64,000 nt of DNA. It comes from Streptomyces griseoluteus. GTDB lineage: Bacteria; Actinomycetota; Actinomycetes; Streptomycetales; Streptomycetaceae. The notes under the pieces are model-generated. The model saw only the letters and a list, made by a program, of their open reading frames with translations, had not been told where the DNA came from and made no database searches. Shown here piece after piece: positions 46,282 through 55,455 of the stretch (its first letter is position 1; the number at the start of each line of letters is the position of its first letter). The position numbers were made by a program, and so were the translations under genes. Where the stretch lies: NCBI GenBank assembly GCA_000717735.1, contig JOBE01000017.1:1-64000 (forward strand). Reading direction: 5' to 3'.

Positions 46282-47631
46282 ATGAATGCCATGGGGGTGC
46301 GCATGACGGTGGATCAGGTGCTTGCACTGGCTCCTGACGAGGCCTCGCGCAGCGCGGGAAGCAAGCTCGGCACGGCCGGACCGTGGTCCGGCACGGGCTC
46401 CGGCGACGGCGCCGTCTGGGGCCTGTGCCAGGGCAGCGGCAGCGCGCCGTACCGGACGGTCGTCGACACCACGGGGCCCGCGTACCTGTGCAGCTGCCCC
46501 AGCCGCAGGTCCCCGTGCAAGCACGCGCTCGGGCTGCTGCTGCTCCAGGCCTCGGACGGCACGGCCGTCGAGGACGCCACCGTGCCCGAGTGGGCCGGAA
46601 CCTGGCTCGCCACCCGACGCGGGCGCCCGGAGAGCACGTCCCGGGAGACCCGGGCGGGCGCCGCGCCCGAAGGCCCGGCGGATCCCGAGGCCGCGCGCCG
46701 CAGGGCCGAGCGGCGGGCCGCCCGGATCACCTCGGGCGCGCAGGAGCTCGAGCAGCGGCTCGCCGACCTGCTGCGCGGCGGTCTGGCGGCGGCCGAGCAG
46801 TCCGGGTACGGACTGTGGGAGGAGACGGCGGCCCGCATGGTCGACGCCCAGGCGCCGGGACTCGCCGGGCGCGTCCGGGAGTTGGCCTCGATACCTGGCT
46901 CGGGACCCGGCTGGCCCGTGCGGCTCCTGGAGGAGTGCGCGCTGACCCATCTCCTCGACCGCGCCTGGCTCACCGCCGACCGGCTGCCCGCCCCGTTCGC
47001 GACGACCGTACGGACCCGGGTCGGCCTCACCGCCCCGGCCGACGGCGCCCCGGTGCGGGACCACTGGCTCGTCCTCGCGCAGTACGACGCGGCCGACGCC
47101 CGGCTGACCACCCGGCGCATCTGGCTGCACGGCACGACGAGCGGGCGCACGGCGCTGCTCCTGTCCTTCGGCGCGGCGGGCCGGGCTCCCCGGCTGGCCC
47201 TGCCCGTGGGCGCGGTGCTCGACGGTGAGGTCATGCCGTACGCGGGCTCAGGCCGGCTGCGCGCGGAGCCGGGCGAGCAGTTCGTCCCGGTCGCCGTCCC
47301 CGCGGCCCCGCCGCCGGGCGGCCCGGTGGGCGAGGCCCTCGACGCGTACGGCCGCGCGCTGCACGAGGACCCGTGGCTGGACTCCTGGCCCGTGACGCTG
47401 AGCGAGGTCGTTCCCGCGCGTGCGGAGTACGGCTGGCAGCTCGCCGACGCGGACGGCCGCGAGGCCCTCCCGCTGACGCCCACCGCCCAGTCGAGGCCGG
47501 GGCTCTGGCGCCTCGTCGCCCTGTCGGGCGGCGCTCCGGTCACGGTCTTCGGGGAGTGCGGGCACCGGGGGTTCACCCCCCTCGCCGCCTGGTCCCCGGA
47601 GACCCCCGGAGAGACGGTCCCGCTGATATGA
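46282..47631 (+). CDS. SWIM zinc-finger protein (YehQ-like)
   Basis: 449 residues. The SWIM zinc finger is at residues 68-85: C70-x-C72-x6-C79-x-H81 (YLCSCPSRRSPCKHALGLLL). A helical region and two beta-rich parts follow (DHWLVLAQYDAADARLTTRRIWLHG, SGRTALLLSFGAAGRAPRLALPVGAVLDG). SWIM domains bind DNA or protein. The gene overlaps or abuts the DUF5691 gene and faces the MoxR operon, the association seen with yehQ in E. coli. ATG 46282 follows TACCGT by seven bases, as for a leaderless mRNA; ATG 46303 is an alternative. Confidence 0.87.
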   Translation: MNAMGVRMTVDQVLALAPDEASRSAGSKLGTAGPWSGTGSGDGAVWGLCQGSGSAPYRTVVDTTGPAYLCSCPSRRSPCKHALGLLLLQASDGTAVEDATVPEWAGTWLATRRGRPESTSRETRAGAAPEGPADPEAARRRAERRAARITSGAQELEQRLADLLRGGLAAAEQSGYGLWEETAARMVDAQAPGLAGRVRELASIPGSGPGWPVRLLEECALTHLLDRAWLTADRLPAPFATTVRTRVGLTAPADGAPVRDHWLVLAQYDAADARLTTRRIWLHGTTSGRTALLLSFGAAGRAPRLALPVGAVLDGEVMPYAGSGRLRAEPGEQFVPVAVPAAPPPGGPVGEALDAYGRALHEDPWLDSWPVTLSEVVPARAEYGWQLADADGREALPLTPTAQSRPGLWRLVALSGGAPVTVFGECGHRGFTPLAAWSPETPGETVPLI

Positions 47632-47672
47632 CATCCGCCCACCGCACCCGGCCCCCCGACCGGAGGACCCTG

Positions 47673-49433
47673 ATGGAGAAGAGCACGACGCCGCCCACCA
47701 CCGTGGTTCTCCCGACGACCGCTCCCACCAGCGCCGTTCCCACGGCCACCGTTCCAACTCCCGCCGGGCCCACGGCCGACGGCAGTGGGAACGGGGGCCT
47801 CTGGGAGGAGCTCGTCACCTCGGCACTGCTCGGTACGGACCGGCGCCCGCCCGCCGGGCTCGCCGGGACGGCGGCCGGGGAGCTGCCCGGCACCCTCCTC
47901 GACGCCGCCGCGCTGCACACCGTACGGCGGAGGGCCGGGCTGCGCCCCGGGCCCGCCGCCCCACCTCCGGAACCCGCGCCCGCGGACCCGCGCAGACCGC
48001 TGCCCCCGGCGGCCCGGCGGCGGCTCGACCAGTTGCTCGCAGGCCGCGCCGCACCTTCGCCCGCCGGGCGGCGCGGGGCCGCCCCCGATCTCGCCGAACT
48101 GCTCCCGCAGTGGCTGGCCCTCGCCAACGAGCGCGGATACAAGGCCCCGGCCGCAGGCCTGCCCGCTCTCCTCGACGCGGCGCGGGCCCGTACCGATCTG
48201 CGGCCCCAGGCGCTCCGGCTCGCCGGACCGCGCGGCCTGTGGCTGGCCCGCCTCAACCCCGAGTGGAGGTTCGCCCTCCGCGGCGCGGGCGCGGGCGGCT
48301 CCCTCCCGGCTCCGGGCGACCGGGAGGGGGTGCGCGCCCTGTGGGACGAGGGCCTGTTCGCCGAGCGGGTGGCCCTGCTCTCCGCCGTGCGGGCGGAGGA
48401 CCCGGCGGCCGGTCTCGCCCTCCTCGCGTCCACCTGGTCCGCCGAGCGGGCCGAGGACCGGCTGATGTTCGTCGACTCGCTGCGGTCCGGACTCTCGGCG
48501 GCGGACGAGGAGTTCCTCGAGGCGGCCCTCGGCGACCGCAGCCGTAACGTCCGCGCGACCGCCGCCGAACTGCTGTCCGCCCTGCCGGCCTCGGCGTTCG
48601 CGGGCCGGATGGCGGCCCGCGCGATCACCTGCGTCGGACTCGACCGGACGGCGGAGTCGCCGACGATCATCGTGGAGGCGCCGCACGAGTGCGACACGGC
48701 CATGCAGCGGGACGGCCTCGTGGCGTCGCCGCCGGCCGGGCGGGGCGAGCGGTCCTGGTGGCTGGGCCAGCTCGTCGAGGCCGCCCCGCTGTCGTGCTGG
48801 CCGCTCCGGTTCAGGGGGCGCGGCCCGGAGGAGATCGTGGCGCTTCCGGTCGCCGACGACTGGCGGGACGAACTGCACGCGGCCTGGTGCAGGGCGGCAG
48901 TACGGCAGCGGGACGCTGCCTGGTCGCGCGCGCTGCTCGGTTCTCCGGCGACCCCGCCCGCGACGGGTCCCGGCACCGCGTCTCTGGCCGAGCGGGCCCA
49001 GCTCCTGTCGACGCTCCCTCCGGGGGAACGGGCTCGCTGGGTCGCCTCGTTCATCGCGGCGCACGGCCTGTCGGAGGCGTTCCAGCTGCTCGGCGTCTGC
49101 GAGGTGCCCTGGGCGGAGCCGCTGGGCGGGGCGGTGATCGACGCCCTCGACATCGCGCGCGAGGCGGGCAGTTATCCCTGGAGCTTCAGCGGGGTGATGG
49201 GCCTCGCGGAGCGCTGCCTCGCCCCGGAGGCGGCACGGCAGCTGGAGTCGCTGACGGCCAGGCCGGACGAGGCGGAGGACACCTCGCCCGGTGCGGGCGG
49301 CTACTGGTCGGAGGCCTTTCAGCGCCTGGTCTCGACGCTCCGCCTGCGCGCGGCGATGAGAGCCGAACTCCTGGACATGGAACCGTCACCGGACTCCGCC
49401 GAAGGGCAGCTTTCTGCGCCGCCGTCCCCCTGA
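47673..49433 (+). CDS. DUF5691 family protein
   Basis: 586 residues. After a Thr/Pro-rich N-terminus (1-35) comes LWEELVTSALLGTDRRPP, the family's start. The body is made of helical, HEAT-like repeats (LLPQWLALANERGYKAPA, LWDEGLFAERVALLSAVRAEDPAAGLALLASTW, DEEFLEAALGDRSRNVRATAAELLSALP). WWLGQLVEAAPLSCW and a C-terminal SGVMGLAERCLAPEAARQLE block follow. ATG 47673 is chosen because CCGGAGG stands six bases before it; ATG 47628, which overlaps the SWIM stop as ATGA, is also possible. It regularly pairs with SWIM and MoxR-VWA genes; biochemical role unknown. Confidence 0.85.
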   Translation: MEKSTTPPTTVVLPTTAPTSAVPTATVPTPAGPTADGSGNGGLWEELVTSALLGTDRRPPAGLAGTAAGELPGTLLDAAALHTVRRRAGLRPGPAAPPPEPAPADPRRPLPPAARRRLDQLLAGRAAPSPAGRRGAAPDLAELLPQWLALANERGYKAPAAGLPALLDAARARTDLRPQALRLAGPRGLWLARLNPEWRFALRGAGAGGSLPAPGDREGVRALWDEGLFAERVALLSAVRAEDPAAGLALLASTWSAERAEDRLMFVDSLRSGLSAADEEFLEAALGDRSRNVRATAAELLSALPASAFAGRMAARAITCVGLDRTAESPTIIVEAPHECDTAMQRDGLVASPPAGRGERSWWLGQLVEAAPLSCWPLRFRGRGPEEIVALPVADDWRDELHAAWCRAAVRQRDAAWSRALLGSPATPPATGPGTASLAERAQLLSTLPPGERARWVASFIAAHGLSEAFQLLGVCEVPWAEPLGGAVIDALDIAREAGSYPWSFSGVMGLAERCLAPEAARQLESLTARPDEAEDTSPGAGGYWSEAFQRLVSTLRLRAAMRAELLDMEPSPDSAEGQLSAPPSP

Positions 49434-49442
49434 CACGACGAA

Positions 49443-49472
49443 GGCCCTCCCGTGGAACGCTTCGGGAGGGCC
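49443..49472. terminator. Bidirectional terminator between DUF5691 and icmB
   Basis: GGCCCTCCCG pairs with CGGGAGGGCC around a ten-base loop, with A/T pairs extending the stem outward. It lies between convergent genes. Confidence 0.8.
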
Positions 49473-49558
49473 CTGAGGCCGTGAGGCGCACGAGCGCCGG
49501 AAGGCGCGGCGGCGCGGCGCGAAGCGCGGCGGCTGGGACGCGGCCGCGCCGGAACGGG

Positions 49559-49966
49559 TTACGCGGCCACGCGGACGTTCGCGTTCACCCAGTCCACGAT
49601 GGACGTCGTCGTGGCGCCCGGCGTGAAGATCTCCGCCACGCCCTTCTCCTTCAGCGGCGCGATGTCCGCGTCCGGGATGATGCCGCCGCCGAAGACCTTG
49701 ATGTCCTCCGCCTCGCGGTCCTTGAGGAGTTCCAGGACCTTCACGAACAGCGTGTTGTGCGCCCCGGAGAGGATCGAGAGGCCGATCGCGTCGGCGTCCT
49801 CCTGGATCGCGGTGTCGACGATCTGCTCGGGCGTCTGGTGGAGCCCGGTGTAGATGACCTCCATGCCGGCGTCGCGGAGTGCCCGCGCGATCACCTTGGC
49901 CCCGCGATCGTGGCCGTCGAGACCCGGCTTGGCGACGACCACGCGGATCGGACCGCTCACACCCAT
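49559..49966 (-). CDS. icmB: Isobutyryl-CoA mutase small, B12-binding subunit
   Basis: 135 residues. Cobalamin-binding domain with D17-G-H19-D-R-G (His19 is the lower cobalt ligand), [11 protein letters not shown] and the GGGIIPD loop. The length equals that of the stand-alone small subunit IcmB (136 residues in S. cinnamonensis), which binds IcmA to form the coenzyme B12-dependent mutase that interconverts isobutyryl- and n-butyryl-CoA. No large subunit lies in the window; in S. coelicolor, icmA and icmB are also apart. ATG 49966 has GGAGG five bases upstream. Confidence 0.88.
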   Translation of the reverse strand: MGVSGPIRVVVAKPGLDGHDRGAKVIARALRDAGMEVIYTGLHQTPEQIVDTAIQEDADAIGLSILSGAHNTLFVKVLELLKDREAEDIKVFGGGIIPDADIAPLKEKGVAEIFTPGATTTSIVDWVNANVRVAA

Positions 49967-50271
49967 CACTGCCTCCACATGCGACCCCCGCGCCTGATTG
50001 CCGGGGAGGTGAACGAACGTTATCTCCAGCATCTCGCACCGGGCCGTTTCGCGGAGGCGAGCGAGGGGGAAATCACACGTGGGACATGTTCGCTCCGCGC
50101 CGTTCCCCGCTTACGGGCCCTCCTCCTGGGCCCACCAGCCGCAAGCGGGGCCCGGTCGCGAAGGGAGCCGCGACGAGGTCCGCCGCGCCTCCGTGCCGCC
50201 GTCCGTGCGGCGCGGAGGCGCGGCGCACCGGCGTGCCGTGCGGCCCCGCGTGCCGTTTCGGGAGGCCGGCC
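49967..50271. other. 305-bp divergent intergenic region, icmB to lipase, with a strong hairpin
   Basis: No gene is supported. It must contain both divergent promoters. On the plus strand a stable hairpin, GCCGCGCCTCCG (50182-50193) with CGGAGGCGCGGC (50213-50224), sits in the leader of the lipase gene, about 47 bases before its start. It could act as an attenuator. On the minus strand, GATAACGTTC (near 50020) is a possible -10 region for icmB. Confidence 0.55.
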
Positions 50272-51063
50272 ATGGAGCTCAGCAAGGTCACCGGTCTGAT
50301 GAAGGCCACCGCGCTGGAGCTGGCGATCCTCACCGGACACCTCGTTCTGTACCCGTCCGGGATCGTCGCCGAGCGCCTCTCTCCCGCCGCTTCCCCGACG
50401 ACGATCGCCCCCGGCCGGCGCCCGGTCGTTCTCCTGCACGGCTTCGGGGACAACCGCTCGGTCTTCGTCCTGCTGCGCCGCTCCCTCGCCCGGAACGGCC
50501 GCGCCTGTGTCGAGTCGATCAACTACTCCCCGCTCACCTGTGACCTGCGGACCGCCGCCGAGCTGCTCGGCCGCCGGGTGGAGGAGATCCGTACGCGGAC
50601 GGGACACGCCGAGGTCGACATCGTCGGGCACAGTCTGGGCGGGCTCGTCGCCCGTTATTACGTACAGCGCCTCGGCGGTGACAGCCGGGTACGGACCCTG
50701 GTCACGCTCGGCACCCCGCACTCCGGCACCACCGTGGCGCCGCTCGCCGACGCGCATCCGCTGGTGCGGCAGATGCGCCCCGGATCGGCGGTGCTGAGGG
50801 AGCTCGCCGAGCCCTCGCCGGGCTGCCGGACCCGGTTCGTGAGCTTCTGGAGCGATCTCGACCAGGTGATGGTGCCGGTGGAGACGGCCCGCCTCGACCA
50901 CCCCGACCTGCTCGTGCACAACGTGCGGGTCAGCGGGATCGGCCATCTCGCGCTGCCCGTGCATCCGACGGTGGCCGCCGGGGTCCTGGAGGCCCTCGAC
51001 GCGGGCGGGGCGGACGCCCCGGGAGCCTGGGAGGAGGGGCCCGGAGCCAGCTCCGTCGCCTGA
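50272..51063 (+). CDS. Alpha/beta-hydrolase, triacylglycerol lipase/esterase-like
   Basis: 263 residues. The oxyanion loop is VVLLHGFGDN (52-61) and the nucleophile elbow GHSLGG (Ser121). TLGTPHSGT follows, and the catalytic His is likely in GIGHLALPVHP (near 224), with an Asp in SDLDQVMVP. This pattern belongs to the LipA/EstA lipase group. The N-terminus has only a weak hydrophobic stretch (10-28) and no clear cleavage site, so secretion is doubtful. ATG 50272 has GGGAGG six bases upstream; the longer frame upstream is unlikely. Confidence 0.85.
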   Translation: MELSKVTGLMKATALELAILTGHLVLYPSGIVAERLSPAASPTTIAPGRRPVVLLHGFGDNRSVFVLLRRSLARNGRACVESINYSPLTCDLRTAAELLGRRVEEIRTRTGHAEVDIVGHSLGGLVARYYVQRLGGDSRVRTLVTLGTPHSGTTVAPLADAHPLVRQMRPGSAVLRELAEPSPGCRTRFVSFWSDLDQVMVPVETARLDHPDLLVHNVRVSGIGHLALPVHPTVAAGVLEALDAGGADAPGAWEEGPGASSVA

Positions 51064-51285
51064 CACTCCGGGGCATTTCTTCGAACGCTTCTCGAACACA
51101 AGGCCAAAGCTCTTCCCTTGAGCTGGCGAAACACGGCCGATTGCCCTTTTCCTACGGCTCCCGCCCCCTCCGAAGATTGTCCGCCGCGCATACCGCCGGG
51201 TACAGTCGCGCCACTGCTTACCCCCGGGACACCCCTCGTCGGGCCGCCCCGGACTGGTCCTGCTGCCGAGGCGAGAGAGACGTTG

Positions 51286-52869
51286 GTGAACGACCAGCAC
51301 CCCCACGCCGGGTATGTCGGAGACGGCGCCCACCCCGCCGGAGGCTTCGACACCGACCCCCTGTTCGGCGCCTACGCCGACGGCCGGTCCGACCAGAGCG
51401 GACAGTGGGACCTCAGCGGGTACGACACCACCGGCGCGTACGGGACGACGGGGCAGTTCGACACCACGCAGTACGGCCCCGGGCAGTACGACCAGAGCGG
51501 CCAGTGGGACACCACCGGGCAGTGGAACACCACCAACACCCACGCCGCCACGAGCGCGTACGGGACGACGACCGGTCAGTACGACGCGGCCCCGCAGTAC
51601 GACGCCACCACCACGTACGACGCCGCCCCCACGTACGACGCCACCGGGTCGTACGACACCACCGGCCAGTGGGACGCCTCCGCCTGGACCGACACGCAGC
51701 ACACCGGCCAGTACGAGACCGCCCACTCCGGCGCCTACGCCGCCCAGGGCACGTACGGCCACGAGGCCTACGACACCACCGGCCAGTGGGCCGCCCCCGC
51801 CTTCGCGACCGACACCGGCGCCTACGACGCGACCGCGTGGAACCACGCCGCCACGGAAGCCGAGCCGGTCGTCCCCCAGCAGTACAACCCGCAGGCCGAG
51901 CACACCGCGGAGTTCGCGCAGTACGAGGACGCCCACGGCGCCGAGGACCTCGCGGAGACGGAATGCGACGGCCCCGAGACCGCGTACGACCTCGCCGACG
52001 ACGACCGGGACCACGCCGCCGGAGATGACCTCGACGACGAGCCCGCCGTCGAACTCCGCACCGGCTCCCCCGTCGCCGGCCGCCCCGTGCGCCGCTCCTC
52101 CGGCGGCGGCCGCGGCCGGCGTCGTACCCCCGCCAAGCGGTCCGCGCTGCTGACCGTCGCCGTCCCCTCCGCGTGCGTCATGGGAGTCGCCGGCATCGCC
52201 GCCGCCTCCGTCGGCGGACTCACCGGAACCGGCACCGACGGCGGCCAGAAGAAGGACGACACGACCTCCCTCGCCGCCGCCGACTCGGGCTCCGTCCAGC
52301 AGATCGCCGCCAACAACGCGCTCGACACCCAGCTCGCCGCGCTCAGCGCCGACGCCCGCGACTTCGGCGACCGCGCCAGCCGCACCCAGGAACGCATCGA
52401 CCTCAAGGTCCGCCAGGCCGCCGAGAAGAAGAAGCGCGAGGAGGAGGCCGCCCGCAAGGAGGCGATGCGTCCGAAGTTCCTCCTGCCGGTCAAGCTCCAC
52501 CAGCTCAGCGCCCGCTACGGCCAGTCCGGCGTCAACTGGATGTCCGTCCACACCGGCATCGACTTCCCCGTGCAGTACGGCACACCCGTGATGGCCGCCA
52601 CCGACGGCACCGTCCGCACCCAGTGGAACGGCGCCTACGGCAACATGGCGATCGTGACCGCCCCCGACGGCACCGAGACCTGGTACTGCCACCTGAGCAG
52701 CACCAAGATCCGCTCGGGTTACGTCAAGGCCGGCGAGGTCATCGCGTACTCCGGCAACTCCGGCAACTCCACCGGCCCCCACCTCCACTTCGAGGTCCGG
52801 CCCGGCGGCGGCTCAGCGATCGACCCGCTGGCCTGGCTCCGCAGCCACGGTCTCGACCCGACCGGCTGA
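51286..52869 (+). CDS. M23 family metallopeptidase with a long repetitive N-terminus
   Basis: 527 residues. Residues 1-230 are low-complexity and rich in Tyr, Thr, Gly, Gln, Trp and Asp, built on variants of YDTTGQWD and QYD. An Asp/Glu patch and an Arg-rich stretch (270-290) follow, then one transmembrane helix (about 291-313), a coiled coil (about 330-395, ending EKKKREEEAARKEA), and the peptidase. Zinc ligands are H422 and D426 (HTGID) and H501 in GPHLHFEV. It should cut peptidoglycan cross-links outside the membrane, with the repeats inside. GTG 51286 has GAGAGA upstream. Confidence 0.88.
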   Translation: MNDQHPHAGYVGDGAHPAGGFDTDPLFGAYADGRSDQSGQWDLSGYDTTGAYGTTGQFDTTQYGPGQYDQSGQWDTTGQWNTTNTHAATSAYGTTTGQYDAAPQYDATTTYDAAPTYDATGSYDTTGQWDASAWTDTQHTGQYETAHSGAYAAQGTYGHEAYDTTGQWAAPAFATDTGAYDATAWNHAATEAEPVVPQQYNPQAEHTAEFAQYEDAHGAEDLAETECDGPETAYDLADDDRDHAAGDDLDDEPAVELRTGSPVAGRPVRRSSGGGRGRRRTPAKRSALLTVAVPSACVMGVAGIAAASVGGLTGTGTDGGQKKDDTTSLAAADSGSVQQIAANNALDTQLAALSADARDFGDRASRTQERIDLKVRQAAEKKKREEEAARKEAMRPKFLLPVKLHQLSARYGQSGVNWMSVHTGIDFPVQYGTPVMAATDGTVRTQWNGAYGNMAIVTAPDGTETWYCHLSSTKIRSGYVKAGEVIAYSGNSGNSTGPHLHFEVRPGGGSAIDPLAWLRSHGLDPTG

Positions 52870-52886
52870 CCCGCCTTCCCTTACGC

Positions 52887-52926
52887 ATGACGGAGGGCCC
52901 CGGCCGAAGCCGGGGCCCTCCGTCAT
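52887..52926. terminator. Bidirectional terminator between M23 gene and pcrA
   Basis: ATGACGGAGGGCCCCGGC pairs perfectly over 18 bases with GCCGGGGCCCTCCGTCAT around a CGAA tetraloop. It lies between convergent genes. Confidence 0.88.
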
Positions 52927-52936
52927 TCCGCTGCGA

Positions 52937-55387
52937 CTACAGCTTCTCGACCGGCGCGTACCGCAGCAGCAACCGCTTCGGCTTCTCGTCACCGAAGTCG
53001 ATCGTCGCCTCGGCGTCGGCGCCCATGCCCTTCATCGCCATGACCGTGCCGAGCCCGAACTGGTCGTGCGTGACCCGGTCGCCGACCTGGAGCGAGATCA
53101 CCGGCTTCTCCCCGGCGCGCCGGGTGGCGAAGCCCGAGGGGCCGGAACGCGAACGGGACGAGGAGAGCGAGGACGTGATCCCCGACGTCGGCCCGGCGGG
53201 CTTCGCCATCGGACCGGTCCGCTTCCACTCCAGGTACGCGGTCGGGATCTCCTCCAGGAAACGCGAGGCCGGGTTGTACGAGGGCTGGCCCCAGGCACTG
53301 CGCATCGACGACCGCGTGAGGTAGAGCCGCTCACGGGCGCGCGTGATGCCGACGTACGCGAGGCGCCGCTCCTCCTCCAGCTCCTTCGCCTGGCCGAGGG
53401 CGCGCATGTGCGGGAAGACGCCGTCCTCCATGCCGGTCAGGAACACCACGGGGAACTCGAGGCCCTTCGCGGTGTGCAGCGTCATCAGGGTGATGACGCC
53501 CCGGCCCTCCTCGTCCTCGTCCGGGATCTGGTCGGAGTCGGCGACGAGAGCGACCTTCTCCAGGAACTCGGCGAGGGTCGCGGGCTCCTCGCCGCGCTCC
53601 TGCTCGAACTCGAGCGCCACGGCCGCGAGTTCCTGCAGGTTCTCGATGCGGGTCTCGTCCTGCGGGTCGGTCGAGGCCTGGAGCTCGGCCAGATAGCCCG
53701 TGCGCTCCAGGACGGCCTCCAGGACGACGGCGGGTCCCGCGCCGGACTCGACGACCGTGCGCAGCTCGTCCATGAGCACGTTGAAGCGCTTCACGGCGTT
53801 CGCCGAGCGGGCGGCCATGCCGTACGCCTCGTCGACCCGCTTCAGGGCCTGCGGGAAGGTGATCTTCTCGCGGAGCGAGAGGGCGTCGATCATCGCCTCT
53901 GCCCGCTCGCCGATGCCCCGCTTGGGGACGTTGAGGATGCGGCGGAGCGGGACGTTGTCCTCGGGGTTCGCGAGGACGCGCAGGTAGGCGAGGACGTCCC
54001 GGACCTCCTTGCGCTCGTAGAAGCGCACGCCGCCGACGACCTTGTAGGGCAGTCCGACGCGGATGAAGATCTCTTCGAAGACACGGGACTGGGCGTTCGT
54101 CCGGTAGAAGACGGCTACGTCCCCGGCCTTGGCCTCGCCCGTGTCCGTGAGCCGGTCGATCTCGTCGGCGACGAACTGGGCCTCGTCGTGCTCGGTGTCG
54201 GCGACGTATCCGGTGATCTGCGCGCCCGCGCCCGCGTTCGTCCACAGGTTCTTGGGGCGGCGGGACTCGTTGCGCTCGATGACGGCGTTGGCCGCGGAGA
54301 GGATCGTCTGCGTGGAGCGGTAGTTCTGCTCCAGGAGGATCGTGGTGGCGTCCGGGTAGTCCTCCTCGAACTGGAGGATGTTGCGGATCGTCGCGCCGCG
54401 GAAGGCGTAGATCGACTGGTCGGCGTCACCGACGACGCACAGCTCGGCCGGGCCGAGGTCCTCGTATCCCGTGCCGACGAGCTCCCGCACCAGCGTGTAC
54501 TGGGCGTGGTTGGTGTCCTGGTACTCGTCGACGAGGACGTGCCGGAACCGGCGGCGGTAGTGCTCGGCGACGTCGGGGAACGCCTGGAGCAGGTGCACCG
54601 TCGTCATGATGATGTCGTCGAAGTCCAGGGCGTTGGCCTCGCGCAGCCGCGCCTGGTACATCCGGTACGCCTCGGCGAGCGTCTTCTCGAAACCGTCGAC
54701 GGCCTGGTCGGCGAAGGTCTCCTCGTCGATCAGCTCGTTCTTGAGGTTCGAGATCTTGGCGCTGAACGACTTCGGCGGGAACTTCTTCGGGTCGAGGTCC
54801 AGGTCCCGGCAGACCAGGGACATCAGCCGCTTGGAGTCGGCGGCGTCGTAGATCGAGAAGGAGGAGGTGAAGCCCAGCTTCTTCGACTCGCGGCGCAGGA
54901 TGCGGACACAGGCGCTGTGGAACGTCATGACCCACATGGCGTTGGCGCGCGGGCCGACGAGGTGCTCGACGCGCTCCTTCATCTCGCCCGCGGCCTTGTT
55001 CGTGAAGGTGATCGCCAGTATCTGGCCGGGGTGCACGTGCCGCGTGCCCAGGAGGTGGGCGATGCGGTGGGTGAGCACCCGGGTCTTGCCGGAGCCGGCG
55101 CCGGCGACGATGAGCAGCGGGGTGTCGGTGTGGACGACGGCGGCGCGCTGCTGCTCGTTCAGCCCGTCCAGGAGCGCGGCGGGGTCCACGACGGGGCGGG
55201 GGGCGCCGTCCCGGTAGTGGGAGTCCCGGGCGGGCGGAGGCACGTCGAAGTGCTCCCCGAAGAGGTCGTGCGGGACCTCCTCCACGGCCGGGGAGCCGTG
55301 CTCGTGGTCCTCGGGGTGGGGCGGGGGCTCCTCCGAGGAGTGGTTCTGGAGGCCGGCCAGGAAGCTGTCGTCAAAGAGGCTGCTCAT
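52937..55387 (-). CDS. pcrA: ATP-dependent DNA helicase PcrA/UvrD
   Basis: 816 residues. Superfamily 1A 3'-5' helicase. Motif Q is LNEQQRAAVVH (76-86), Walker A AGAGSGKT (95-102), motif Ia ILAITFTNKAA, motif II VDEYQDTN, motif III VVGDADQSIYAFRGA, motif IV ILLEQNYRS, motif V LMTLHTAKGLEFPVVFLTG and motif VI LAYVGITRARERLYL. The C-terminus has the PcrA-type Tudor-like tail (VGDRVTHDQFGLGTVMAMKG). It works in nucleotide excision and mismatch repair and clears RNA polymerase or RecA from DNA. Start ATG at 55387. Confidence 0.97.
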   Translation of the reverse strand: MSSLFDDSFLAGLQNHSSEEPPPHPEDHEHGSPAVEEVPHDLFGEHFDVPPPARDSHYRDGAPRPVVDPAALLDGLNEQQRAAVVHTDTPLLIVAGAGSGKTRVLTHRIAHLLGTRHVHPGQILAITFTNKAAGEMKERVEHLVGPRANAMWVMTFHSACVRILRRESKKLGFTSSFSIYDAADSKRLMSLVCRDLDLDPKKFPPKSFSAKISNLKNELIDEETFADQAVDGFEKTLAEAYRMYQARLREANALDFDDIIMTTVHLLQAFPDVAEHYRRRFRHVLVDEYQDTNHAQYTLVRELVGTGYEDLGPAELCVVGDADQSIYAFRGATIRNILQFEEDYPDATTILLEQNYRSTQTILSAANAVIERNESRRPKNLWTNAGAGAQITGYVADTEHDEAQFVADEIDRLTDTGEAKAGDVAVFYRTNAQSRVFEEIFIRVGLPYKVVGGVRFYERKEVRDVLAYLRVLANPEDNVPLRRILNVPKRGIGERAEAMIDALSLREKITFPQALKRVDEAYGMAARSANAVKRFNVLMDELRTVVESGAGPAVVLEAVLERTGYLAELQASTDPQDETRIENLQELAAVALEFEQERGEEPATLAEFLEKVALVADSDQIPDEDEEGRGVITLMTLHTAKGLEFPVVFLTGMEDGVFPHMRALGQAKELEEERRLAYVGITRARERLYLTRSSMRSAWGQPSYNPASRFLEEIPTAYLEWKRTGPMAKPAGPTSGITSSLSSSRSRSGPSGFATRRAGEKPVISLQVGDRVTHDQFGLGTVMAMKGMGADAEATIDFGDEKPKRLLLRYAPVEKL

Positions 55388-55455
55388 CGCCTCACGAGTC
55401 TAGGACGCCCCACCGACATCCGGGCCCGCCTTCGGGACGGTCTCTGTGGAAGCGC

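Noticed and set aside
51064..51285. c-di-AMP (ydaO) riboswitch before the M23 peptidase
   Set aside because: Wall-hydrolase genes in Streptomyces often have one, but the conserved blocks and P1/P7 pairings could not be found. The same was checked upstream of the NlpC/P60 gene (55980-56153).
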